Numbered from the stretch's first letter, positions 14,217 through 20,829 are shown. The stretch is DNA of 22,740 bases from Bifidobacteriaceae bacterium (GCA_031266115.1 JAISBQ010000117.1:1-22740), one strand, 5' to 3'. A program made the numbers and translations. Notes: generated by a model from the letters alone, not told the origin.

Positions 14217-15752
14217 ATGCAGAACTTCCCATGGCTGACTGCACTGGTGGTCACCCCTGCCCTCGGCGCCCTGCTGGTGTGGCTGGTGCGCCCGCTCCAC
14301 CGGTTCGCCCGGCCCGTCGCTGTGGTGTGGTCGCTCGCGGTGTTGGCGGGCACCGTCGGGGCGATCGTCGCGTACTGCGGCGCCGATGGCGACGTGCGCC
14401 TCACCGAGCAGGTCGCCTGGATTCCCCAGTTCGGTATCTCCTATGCGCTGGGCGTGACGGGAACAGGGCTGGCGATGATCCTCCTGGCCACCCTTCTTGT
14501 GCCTCTGGTCCTGCTCGCGGCGTGGAAGGAGCAGCCCACCATGGGCCGCAGCGCCCGCTATGCGGCGCTGGTGCTGGTCTGCGAATCGTTCATGGTGGCG
14601 GCGTTCGCGGCGAGGGACATTGTCCTGTTCTACGTGGTGTTCGAGGCCATGCTCATCCCCGTGTATTTCCTCATCGGCTCGTTTGGCGGTGAGCGCCGCA
14701 AGGCGGCGGCGCTGAAATTCCTGCTCTATTCGCTGGCGGGCGGGCTGGTGATGTTGGCCGGCGTGATCGCCTTGTGGGCGGCGGGCCCGCGGGGACCGGA
14801 CGCGTTCCTCATCGACCAGGCGGCCCTGGTGGGACTCAGCCCCACCGCCGAGCGGCTCATTTTCCTCTCGTTCTTTGTCGCGTTCGCGATCAAGGCACCG
14901 ATGTTCCCGGTTCACACGTGGCTGCCCGATGCCGCTCAGGCGGCCCGGCCCGGCACGTCCGTCCTGCTGGTGGGCGTGTTGGACAAGGTGGGCACGTTCG
15001 GAATGATCACTTTGTGCCTGCCGCTGTTCCCGAACGCCGCCCAGTGGGCCGCGCCGGTGATCACGGTGTTGGCCGTGGTGTCGATCCTGTGGGGTGCGGT
15101 TCTCGCCCTCGCGCAGACGGACATCCTGCGGATGATCGCCTACACGTCCGTCTCCCACTTCGGGTTCATCGTGCTCGGCATCTTCGCGTTCACGCAGACC
15201 GCCGAGGCGGGCGCCGCCTTCTACATGATCAACCACGGGTTGGCGACGGGCGCGCTATTCCTGCTGGCCGGGATGCTCATCCAACGGCGGTCCACCCATC
15301 GGATCGATCAGATGGGGCCCGGTCTGCAGCGGACCACGCCGCTGCTCGCCGGGACGTTCCTCGTGGTGGGTCTGGCCGCTATCGCCCTGCCGGGCATGTC
15401 GACGTTTGTCTCGGAGTTCATGGTGATCGTGGGGACCTTCCAGGCTCTCCCGGCGGCCGCCATCGTCGCCACTGTCGGTGTCATCCTGGCGGCGCTGTAC
15501 ATCCTCATCGCCTACCAGCGGATTTTCACCGGTCCCCCGCGCGAGGACCTGGCCGATGTGCCGGATCTCAGCGCCCGGGAGCTGTGGGCGGTCGGCCCGC
15601 TGATCGCGGCGCTGCTGGTGCTCGGCTTCTACCCGGCGCCGGCCGTGGATGTCACCTCGGACGATGCCGCCGTGACCGTGGCCGCGGTCACCTCGCCATC
15701 CGGCGATCCGGCCGCCGTAGCACCCAGCCCGAGTGAAGGGAGCGCGCCGTGA
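14217..15752 (+). CDS. nuoM: NADH-quinone oxidoreductase subunit M
   Basis: A 511-residue ND4-type antiporter-like subunit, one of the three proton-pumping channels. Seen: Glu143 in FYVVFEAMLIPVYFLIG, Lys226 in AFAIKAPMFPVHTWLPDA, then PGTSVLLVGVLDKVGTFG. The last motif replaces the EAPTAGS found in E. coli and, as I recall, is the actinobacterial form. The final ~40 residues are a Pro/Ala/Ser-rich tail after the last membrane segment. The start is the ATG at 14217 with GAGG 5 nt upstream; the frame stays open far upstream but only as a shadow of nuoL. The stop overlaps the nuoN GTG (GTGA at 15749-15752). Confidence 0.96.
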   Translation: MQNFPWLTALVVTPALGALLVWLVRPLHRFARPVAVVWSLAVLAGTVGAIVAYCGADGDVRLTEQVAWIPQFGISYALGVTGTGLAMILLATLLVPLVLLAAWKEQPTMGRSARYAALVLVCESFMVAAFAARDIVLFYVVFEAMLIPVYFLIGSFGGERRKAAALKFLLYSLAGGLVMLAGVIALWAAGPRGPDAFLIDQAALVGLSPTAERLIFLSFFVAFAIKAPMFPVHTWLPDAAQAARPGTSVLLVGVLDKVGTFGMITLCLPLFPNAAQWAAPVITVLAVVSILWGAVLALAQTDILRMIAYTSVSHFGFIVLGIFAFTQTAEAGAAFYMINHGLATGALFLLAGMLIQRRSTHRIDQMGPGLQRTTPLLAGTFLVVGLAAIALPGMSTFVSEFMVIVGTFQALPAAAIVATVGVILAALYILIAYQRIFTGPPREDLADVPDLSARELWAVGPLIAALLVLGFYPAPAVDVTSDDAAVTVAAVTSPSGDPAAVAPSPSEGSAP

Positions 15753-17305
15753 TCGCGCCCGCCGTCGCCTGGTCAATGATCGCCCCCATCGTCATCGTGC
15801 TTGGGGCCGGTGTCGTGTCAGTGCTCGTCGAGGCGTTCGTTCCCGCGAAGGCGCGCCGGATTGTTCAGCTCATGCTCGCCGTGACGGCGATCGCCGGCGC
15901 CGGCATCTGGGCGATGGTTCTCGCCGTGTCGCGGGCCGGGACGGGCGAGTCGGCGTTCGCGGGCCATCTGCTCATCGATCCGCTCGCCCTGTTTGTCCAG
16001 GTAGCGGTCGCGGCGTCGGCACTGGTGGCCGTGTTCGTCATCGCCGACCGCACCGCCGATGGCGAGGACGCCTTCACGCCCCAGGCCGCCGCCGCTCCCG
16101 GTTCGGCCGCCGAGGACAAGGCGCGGGCCGCGGGACTGGTCCAGACCGAGGTGTTCCCGCTGGTGCTGTTCGCCACGGGCGGGATGCTGGCGTTCCCGGC
16201 CGCGGGCGACCTGCTGACCATGTTCGTGGCGCTCGAAGTGGTCTCGCTGCCCCTGTATCTCCTGACCGGTTTGGCGCGCCGGCGCCGGCTGCTCAGCCAA
16301 GAGGCGTCCTTCAAGTACTTCATCCTGGGTGCTTTCGCCTCGGCGTTCTTCCTGTTCGGCACGGCCTGGGTGTATGGCGCGGCCGGCACGGTGAATTTCA
16401 CCGACCTCATCTACGAGGTGACCGGCGGGGATCCCCGGCTCGACCCGTTGCTGTACGCGGGTCTGGCAATGGTCGTGGTGGGTTTGGCGTTCAAGGTCGG
16501 TGCTGCCCCGTTCCACATGTGGACACCCGATGTCTACCAGGGGGCGCCGACCCCGGTGACGGGCTTCATGGCGGCATGCACCAAGATCGCGGCGTTCGGC
16601 GCCTTGGTGCGCATTGTGTACACCGTGGTCGCTCCGTTGCAGTGGGACATTGGCCCGGCGCTGTGGACCGTCACCATCCTCACCATGATCGTGGGAACCA
16701 CCGTCGCGTTGACCCAGACCGATGTGGTCCGCATGCTCGCCTATTCCGCCATCGCCCATGCGGGATTTGTGCTGACTGGCGTGGTCTCGTTCAGCTCGCT
16801 GGGGATCAGCGGCGCACTGTTCTACCTGTTCACCTATGGCTTGACGACGGTGGGGGCGTTCGGCGTGGTCACGCTGGTGCGCGCCCGCGACGCGCAGGGG
16901 AACATCGGGGGCGAGGCCCGGACCCTCGAGCGCTGGCGCGGGCTCGGCCGGACCAGCCCCGTGCTCGCAAGCGCGATGACCCTGTTTGTGCTTGCTTTCG
17001 CGGGAATCCCGCTGACTGGCGGTTTTGTCGGGAAGTTCGCGGTGTTTGCGGCCGCGTTCGGAGCCGATGCTGCGCCGCTCGCCATCGTCGGTATCGCCTG
17101 TTCGGCAGTCGCAGCGTTCGCCTATGTCCGGCTGATCGTGGCGATGTTCTTTGCCGAGCCGACTGAGCTGAGCGCTGTGGGCGTCAAGACGGAGGGCCTG
17201 ACGGGCGTCGCGATCGCGATCTCCGCGATCGCCACCGTGGTGCTGGGCGTGTGGCCCACCCCGGTGCTGGACTTTGCGGACAAGGCCGCGCTGCTCCTGC
17301 CGTGA
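15749..17305 (+). CDS. nuoN: NADH-quinone oxidoreductase subunit N
   Basis: A 518-residue ND2-type antiporter-like subunit, the proton-pumping channel nearest the NuoA/J/K cluster. Visible landmarks are Glu163 in TMFVALEVVSLPLYLLTGLA and Lys249 in GLAFKVGAAPFHMWTPDVYQ, followed by GAPTPVTGFMAACTKIAAFG. An Ala-rich linker at about residues 105-130 matches my memory of actinobacterial NuoN and is not counted as unusual. GTG start overlaps the nuoM stop, with AAGGGAG upstream. Its TGA overlaps the GTG assigned to the next gene. Confidence 0.96.
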   Translation: MIAPAVAWSMIAPIVIVLGAGVVSVLVEAFVPAKARRIVQLMLAVTAIAGAGIWAMVLAVSRAGTGESAFAGHLLIDPLALFVQVAVAASALVAVFVIADRTADGEDAFTPQAAAAPGSAAEDKARAAGLVQTEVFPLVLFATGGMLAFPAAGDLLTMFVALEVVSLPLYLLTGLARRRRLLSQEASFKYFILGAFASAFFLFGTAWVYGAAGTVNFTDLIYEVTGGDPRLDPLLYAGLAMVVVGLAFKVGAAPFHMWTPDVYQGAPTPVTGFMAACTKIAAFGALVRIVYTVVAPLQWDIGPALWTVTILTMIVGTTVALTQTDVVRMLAYSAIAHAGFVLTGVVSFSSLGISGALFYLFTYGLTTVGAFGVVTLVRARDAQGNIGGEARTLERWRGLGRTSPVLASAMTLFVLAFAGIPLTGGFVGKFAVFAAAFGADAAPLAIVGIACSAVAAFAYVRLIVAMFFAEPTELSAVGVKTEGLTGVAIAISAIATVVLGVWPTPVLDFADKAALLLP

Positions 17306-18471
17306 CCACCTCCGGCCACGCTCCGTTATCTGGCGGGCCCGGCATGGGTCGCCCGGTGGACTCGGCTGGCGCGGATGCGTTTGGCGGCGAGTCCGGGGTG
17401 TCGGCCGGCGATGTTTCCGCGTGTGGCGGGTCCGCCACGGATCGGCCGGCCGGCCCGGGTGGCGCGGACGCGCGCGGTGACGATTCCGAAGCGTTGACTC
17501 GCTCGTTGGTCGACGGCGTGGCCGAGGTGGAGCGGCGGCTGGCGGCAACGACCGACGATGCCGATCCGATGATCGCGAAGGCCTGTGCCCACCTGCTGCG
17601 GGCCGGCGGGAAGCGGCTGCGCCCCACGTTGGTCCTGTTGGCGGCCGAACTCGGCCAGGGGCGCAGCGACGCGGTCCTGGACGCGGCGACCGTGGTCGAG
17701 TTGACGCATATGGCCTCGCTCTACCACGACGATGTGATGGACGCCGCGGCGCTGCGCCGGGGCGCGCCATCGGCCCATGCCCGGTATGGGAACGCGGTGG
17801 CGATCCTCACCGGCGATCTGTTGTTCGCTCGGGCGTCGACCATCGTGGCGGGGCTGGGCCCGCAGTGCGTGCGCATCCAGGCCGAGGCGTTCGCCCGCCT
17901 GTGTCGCGGGCAGATTCGCGAAACGGTCGGTCCGCCGCCTGGCGAGGATCCGATTGCCCACCATCTGAGTGTCCTGCGGGACAAGACGGCCTCACTGATC
18001 GCGGCCGCCGCCCATCTGGGCGCGCTGCTCGCTGGGTGTCCGGCGCCGGTGATCGCCGCGGCCGTGGAGTTCGGCGAGAAGGTTGGCGTGGCGTTCCAGC
18101 TGGCCGATGACCTCATCGATCTGACGGCCGATCCAGCTGTGTCCGGAAAGACTCCCGGCACCGATTTGCGGGAGCACATCGCGACCCTGCCGGCGTTGCT
18201 GCTTCAGGCCGAGGCGTGCGCTGATCGTGAGGCCGGGAACTCGTCCGAAGCGGTGCGTCTCGCCGCGATCCTCGACGGCGACCTCTCGGACCCCGGCGCC
18301 CTCGCCGACGCGGTGGCGGCCCTGGCCGCCCACCCGGTCACCGCCCAAGCCCGCGCCACGGCGACTGGTTGGGCCGAGGCAGCGATCGCTGACTTGGCGC
18401 CCCTCCCGCCAAGCCCGGCCAAGCACGCCCTGGCAGCCTTCGCCCGAGAAGCCACCTCCCGCCTGGCGTAA
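17302..18471 (+). CDS. Long-chain polyprenyl diphosphate synthase
   Basis: A 389-residue trans-isoprenyl diphosphate synthase that adds isopentenyl units to an allylic diphosphate; here it probably supplies the menaquinone tail. Seen: AGGKRLRP (101-108), the first Asp-rich motif DDVMD (143-147) in HMASLYHDDVMD, GDLLFARA, and the second Asp-rich motif DDLID (269-273) in FQLADDLID, then GKTPGTDLREH. The small Ala/Ser residues before DDVMD fit long-chain synthases; chain length cannot be read from sequence alone. The first ~60 residues are a Gly/Ala/Ser-rich leader. The GTG at 17302 overlaps the nuoN stop but has no clear Shine-Dalgarno; ATG 17344 is an alternative start. The position as last gene of the nuo unit, with the reductase at the front, supports a role in quinone supply. 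Confidence 0.92.
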   Translation: MTTSGHAPLSGGPGMGRPVDSAGADAFGGESGVSAGDVSACGGSATDRPAGPGGADARGDDSEALTRSLVDGVAEVERRLAATTDDADPMIAKACAHLLRAGGKRLRPTLVLLAAELGQGRSDAVLDAATVVELTHMASLYHDDVMDAAALRRGAPSAHARYGNAVAILTGDLLFARASTIVAGLGPQCVRIQAEAFARLCRGQIRETVGPPPGEDPIAHHLSVLRDKTASLIAAAAHLGALLAGCPAPVIAAAVEFGEKVGVAFQLADDLIDLTADPAVSGKTPGTDLREHIATLPALLLQAEACADREAGNSSEAVRLAAILDGDLSDPGALADAVAALAAHPVTAQARATATGWAEAAIADLAPLPPSPAKHALAAFAREATSRLA

Positions 18472-18719
18472 TGCGCTGCGGGTGACGGTGGCGATTTGGT
18501 TGGGGGAGCGGAGATGGATCGTGGTTGATTAAGGGCGGCCTCCTCAAGTGATCTGTTGGGGAGTGAACGCTGGGCGATGAGGAGCCCCCGCCCGCGCCCG
18601 GCCCGATAGCGTGGGTGCCAAGGGTGATCACGACGGTGCTCGCCCGACCGCTCACCCACTCACAAGGAACGCGAAGGAAGCGTGAGGTTTCCCAAAAATG
18701 CACGATGAAGAGCGCTGTT
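18472..18719. other. Non-coding gap between the respiratory operon and the insertion sequence
   Basis: There is no convincing gene on either strand. The stretch becomes less GC-rich towards its right end. It contains one long-armed inverted repeat (listed separately) and no obvious poly-T terminator. Together with the left end of the insertion sequence it makes 348 bases without a coding start. Confidence 0.6.
18533..18593 (+). terminator. Inverted repeat after the operon, possible terminator
   Basis: GGGCGG-C-CTCCTCA (18533-18546) can pair with TGAGGAG-CCC-CCGCCC (18578-18593): a perfect 7-bp inner stem, a small bulge and a 6-bp GC outer stem, around a 31-nt loop. It lies 61 nt after the synthase stop. 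No T-tract follows and the loop is large, so a terminator role is only possible. Confidence 0.3.
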
Positions 18720-18726
18720 GGCCGAG
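18720..18726. repeat. Target-site duplication, left copy
   Basis: GGCCGAG directly before the left terminal inverted repeat; the identical 7 bases follow the right inverted repeat at 20688-20694. The next base is A on both sides, so the repeat can also be read as 8 bp. Confidence 0.75.
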
Positions 18727-18774
18727 AGGGTGTGAGTCTTTTGCGTGTTGTTTGCGTGTTGTGGCTGGTGTTGG
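18727..18774 (+). repeat. Left terminal inverted repeat, bipartite
   Basis: The outer block AGGGTGTGAGTC (18727-18738) matches the right end at 11 of 12 positions. A second block, GCTGGTGTTGG (18764-18774), starts at offset 38; its exact inverse, CCAACACCAGC (20641-20651), starts at offset 37 from the right end. The region between is less similar. Confidence 0.75.
18740..18761 (+). repeat. Tandem 11-bp repeat inside the left end of the insertion sequence
   Basis: TTTGCGTGTTG occurs twice head to tail without mismatch (18740-18750 and 18751-18761), between the two inverted-repeat blocks. The right end has a TGG-rich stretch here instead of an equivalent pair. Confidence 0.7.
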
Positions 18775-18797
18775 CCTTAGGCTTGGAGAGATACACT
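18771..18797 (+). promoter_or_regulatory. Possible promoter of the insertion sequence
   Basis: TACACT (18792-18797) is a fair -10 element, and TTGGCC (18771-18776) a weak -35 with a short 15-nt spacer. It would start transcription a few bases before the Shine-Dalgarno GGGGAGG (18807-18813) of the first ORF. The -35 is poor, so this is tentative. Confidence 0.3.
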
Positions 18798-18819
18798 CTA
18801 AGACTTGGGGAGGCACCAG

Positions 18820-19239
18820 ATGGAAGAGCGGGACGCCAGGACAGACGAGGAGCTCCGGGGTCGCCGGGAGCGGCTGGTAGGGGACCTCGCGGGGTTGCAG
18901 GACTTCACGCCGGGATCGTTCCAGGAGGAGCGGCTGGCCTGCGGCAAGCCGGGCTGCCACTGCGCTCAGGGCGGGGATCAGAGGCATGGGCCGTACCGGT
19001 CGGTGCACCGCTACCGGTCCGGTAAGACGGTCAAGAAGGCCGTGCCGGCGCATCTGGCTGATGAGTTCCGGGCGCGTTGCGCCAGGTGGGACGCGTTCCA
19101 GGCGACTGTCGGCGAGATCGCGGATATCAACGCGGAGTTGTCGGCCCGCGACCTGGAGCGGCGAAGCAGGCCCGGCCCGGCTGCCCGCGTGGCGGCGGGA
19201 GAAAAAGGGGGCTCTCGGGGGAGGACTTCGTCCGGTTGA
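18820..19239 (+). CDS. DUF6788-like small protein of the insertion sequence
   Basis: A 139-residue protein whose ATG is preceded by GGGGAGG with 6-nt spacing. Seen: a charged N-terminus, then EERLACGKPGCHCAQGGDQRHGPYRSVHRYRSGKTVKK with three closely spaced cysteines and a HGPY turn, then an acidic/aromatic helix (FRARCARWDAFQATVGEIADINAEL). This is the pattern I know as DUF6788, a small domain often encoded just before, or fused to, transposase genes; its function is unknown and DNA binding is a guess. The last ~25 residues are Arg/Gly-rich and look like frame run-on: the natural continuation seems to lie in the -1 frame after an A5G5 run at 19202-19211. It may therefore be the N-terminal part of one transposase made by frameshifting. 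Confidence 0.7.
   Translation: MEERDARTDEELRGRRERLVGDLAGLQDFTPGSFQEERLACGKPGCHCAQGGDQRHGPYRSVHRYRSGKTVKKAVPAHLADEFRARCARWDAFQATVGEIADINAELSARDLERRSRPGPAARVAAGEKGGSRGRTSSG
19202..19211 (+). other. A5G5 run at the first transposase frame change
   Basis: GAAAAAGGGGGC is read as GAA AAA GGG GGC in the first ORF. Moving back one base opens the frame whose product (LSGEDFVRLTGELAG onwards) looks like real transposase sequence. It is not a textbook X-XXY-YYZ slippery heptamer: AAA re-pairs perfectly, but GGG does not. Homopolymer indel and programmed slippage both remain possible. Confidence 0.4.
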
Positions 19240-19406
19240 CGGGCGAGTTGGCGGGCTTGGCGGCCGCCGAGGTGGCTGGGTTCGTCGCTGGGGCCCGCCG
19301 GGCCGCGGCCGGCGAGGAGGGCCAGCTGGTCGACGTGTTCGAGGCCGCGGCCCGCGAGGCCGTGTCCCGGATCGGGCGGGCGATGGTCGAGGGGGCCGCG
19401 AATCTC
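19212..19406 (+). pseudogene. N-terminal transposase segment in a separate frame
   Basis: This frame encodes a helix-rich, Ala/Glu-rich stretch (LSGEDFVRLTGELAGLAAAE ... EAVSRIGRAMVEGAANL) that fits the region before the zinc-ribbon and DDE domain of the transposase. The two other frames here are Arg/Trp/Gly-rich and unnatural. A TTG at 19236 overlaps the stop of the small ORF (TTGA), so coupled initiation is possible. At about 19407 the plausible protein continues in the +1 frame; removing the A at 19407 would fuse the two parts as ANLVAARVPG. I therefore read it as a frameshifted piece rather than a gene. Confidence 0.55.
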
Positions 19407-19407
19407 A

Positions 19408-20655
19408 GTGGCCGCCCGCGTGCCCGGCCTGGCCGACTGCGGGCAGGGCCACATGGTGTCCGCCCACTCGGTCAGGTCGAGAACGATCACCACCATGACC
19501 GGGCCGGTGAGGGTGCGCCGCGCCTACCATTACTGCCGGGCCTGCCGCAGGGGCTGGCATCCCGCCGACCAGGCGCTGGGCCTGGGGCGGCAAACCACCT
19601 CGATGGCTGTGGACAAGGCTGTGACTGCGGCGGCCAGGGAGATGCCGTTCGCGAGGGCTGCGGGACTGCTTCAGGAGATCACCGGCGAGATGGTCGTGGC
19701 CGCGAGAACCGCCGACCGGATCGCGAAACGGTCCGGGGCCGCGGCCCGCGCCTTGATCGAGGCCGACACCGCGCGCGTGGCGTGCGCCGGGCCCGGCGCC
19801 TACAGGCGCCGCTGGGACCCGGGCGCCACAGCCTATGTTTTCGCAGATGGGACAGGCCTGCCCATGGTGCCCACACAGACCGCCGGGCGGCCCGGCAAAC
19901 AACCCGACGGGTCCGCCAAAACCAGGGAAGTCAAAATCGGGCGCCTGTCCACCCAAACCCGCTGCGATCGCCATGGCCAGCCTGTCTTGGACCCCGACTC
20001 GACCTCGTATGTCGCGACTTTCAACCAGGCCGAGGGTTTCACCTGCGATATAGCCGCCGAAGCGGTCCGCCGCGACTTCGCCCGCGCGCCACGCCTGGCC
20101 GTGATCGCCGACGGCGCGACGTGGATATGGAACCTCGCCGACAAACTCTGGCCCCACGCCACCCAGATCGTCGACTACTACCACGCCGCCGAACACGTCC
20201 ACGACCTCGCCAAGCTGCTCAGACCACACCTGGGCCAACCCGGCCCAGACCCCGAGGAGTTCACCGACAAGCTCAAAGACCACCTCTACCACGGACGCAT
20301 CCAAGCCCTCGCCACCATGGCCCGGGCCGTGCCCCTCCCAGATCAAGACACCAAAGACCAAGTCGCCACCGCCCTCGGGTACTTCACGAAGAACTGGTTC
20401 CGCATGCGATACGCCCAGTTCCGGGCCCAGAACCTATGCATCGGCAGCGGCGCCGTGGAATCCGCGTGCAAGAACCTCGCCGAAGCCAGAGCCGCGCAGT
20501 CCGGGATGCGCTGGACCATCAACGGCGCCGACCCGATCCTCGCCCTACGCGCCCTACACCGCTCCACCCACCAGGCGCCCGGCGACCAAACCAGCCGCTA
20601 CAACCAAATCTGGGAAAGAACCATCCCCAAGACAACCCACCCAACACCAGCATGA
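19408..20655 (+). CDS. ISKra4-like DDE transposase, main part (frameshifted at its N-terminus)
   Basis: An open frame of 415 codons from GTG 19408. Seen: RRAYHYCRACRRGWHPAD (half of a zinc ribbon), then three acidic residues in the DDE arrangement: Asp147 in YVFADGTGLPM, Asp235 in VIADGATWIW, and Glu351 in IGSGAVESACKN. FHAAEH-like DYYHAAEHVHDLAK and SGMRWTINGADPILALRAL complete the pattern of the ISKra4 group. The catalytic residues are present, but the preceding ~65 residues lie in another frame (19212-19406), so a full-length protein would need frame correction or reinitiation at a GTG with no good Shine-Dalgarno. The stop lies inside the right inverted-repeat region. Activity is uncertain. 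Confidence 0.8.
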   Translation: MAARVPGLADCGQGHMVSAHSVRSRTITTMTGPVRVRRAYHYCRACRRGWHPADQALGLGRQTTSMAVDKAVTAAAREMPFARAAGLLQEITGEMVVAARTADRIAKRSGAAARALIEADTARVACAGPGAYRRRWDPGATAYVFADGTGLPMVPTQTAGRPGKQPDGSAKTREVKIGRLSTQTRCDRHGQPVLDPDSTSYVATFNQAEGFTCDIAAEAVRRDFARAPRLAVIADGATWIWNLADKLWPHATQIVDYYHAAEHVHDLAKLLRPHLGQPGPDPEEFTDKLKDHLYHGRIQALATMARAVPLPDQDTKDQVATALGYFTKNWFRMRYAQFRAQNLCIGSGAVESACKNLAEARAAQSGMRWTINGADPILALRALHRSTHQAPGDQTSRYNQIWERTIPKTTHPTPA

Positions 20656-20687
20656 CCACCACCACCAACAAACATGACCCACACCCT
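20641..20687 (-). repeat. Right terminal inverted repeat, bipartite
   Basis: GACCCACACCCT (20676-20687) is the inverse of the left outer block with one mismatch, and CCAACACCAGC (20641-20651) is the exact inverse of the inner left block. The inner block overlaps the last codons of the transposase gene. Confidence 0.75.
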
Positions 20688-20694
20688 GGCCGAG
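20688..20694. repeat. Target-site duplication, right copy
   Basis: GGCCGAG directly after the right inverted repeat, identical to 18720-18726. The sequence after it (ATCCATGATAGCG) has no counterpart inside the element, so it marks the host side. Confidence 0.75.
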
Positions 20695-20812
20695 ATCCAT
20701 GATAGCGTTTGCACGGACGGTGATCGACCCGCTAGGTGCGTCCTTGGTCCTTCGACTGGAGTTTCGCCTCTGGGTCGTCTCCCGAGCCTGTTCTTGGTGC
20801 CTGACTCACTGC

Positions 20813-20819
20813 GAGGGGA
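20813..20819 (+). promoter_or_regulatory. Ribosome binding site of the protease gene
   Basis: GAGGGGA lies 10 nt before the ATG at 20830, a slightly long spacing. The 135 bases between the insertion sequence and this gene hold no other clear signal; TTGCAC at 20709 could be a -35, but no good -10 follows. Confidence 0.5.
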
Positions 20820-20829
20820 CTTGTAGTAC

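Larger units (their letters stand above)
18727..20687 (+). mobile_element. ISKra4-like insertion sequence, about 1.96 kb
   Basis: Bounds come from paired ends: AGGGTGTGAGTC at 18727 and its imperfect inverse GACCCACACCCT ending at 20687, each next to GGCCGAG outside the element. Inside are a DUF6788-like small ORF and a DDE transposase. The transposase features I recognise as ISKra4-type are ADGATWIW followed by IVDYYHAAEHVHDLAK, and IGSGAVESACKN with SGMRWTINGADPILALRAL. Element length, inverted repeats and a 7-8 bp target repeat fit that family as I recall it. The transposase frame is broken in the middle, so this copy may not move by itself. The intact target repeat suggests a fairly recent insertion. 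Family name is inferred from motifs only. Confidence 0.85.

Noticed and set aside
14950..14995. Missing EAPTAGS motif in NuoM as a possible defect
   Set aside because: The replacing PGTSVLLVGVLDKVGTFG is, as I recall, the normal actinobacterial form, and the essential Glu143 and Lys226 are present.
16060..16140. Ala-rich linker in NuoN as a further unusual insert
   Set aside because: I recall the same linker, followed by VQTEVFPL, in mycobacterial NuoN, so it is typical of the group.
15818..17770. Long antisense open frame of 650 codons opposite nuoN and the polyprenyl synthase
   Set aside because: Its product is Arg/His/Gln/Gly-rich without any recognisable motif. It mirrors well-supported genes on the other strand, the usual effect of very high GC content.
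19077..20702. One continuous 541-codon frame across the insertion sequence
   Set aside because: Only its part at about 19200-19406 looks like real protein. Downstream it is Arg/Pro-rich, while the neighbouring frame has all DDE motifs.
20709..20738. Promoter before the protease (TTGCAC ... TAGGTG, 18-nt spacer)
   Set aside because: The -10 candidate lacks the final T and the position is far from the start codon; the evidence is too weak to list as a feature.
20711..20743. Inverted repeat GGACG ... CGTCC between the insertion sequence and the protease
   Set aside because: Only five pairs with a long unstructured loop; not distinguishable from chance.
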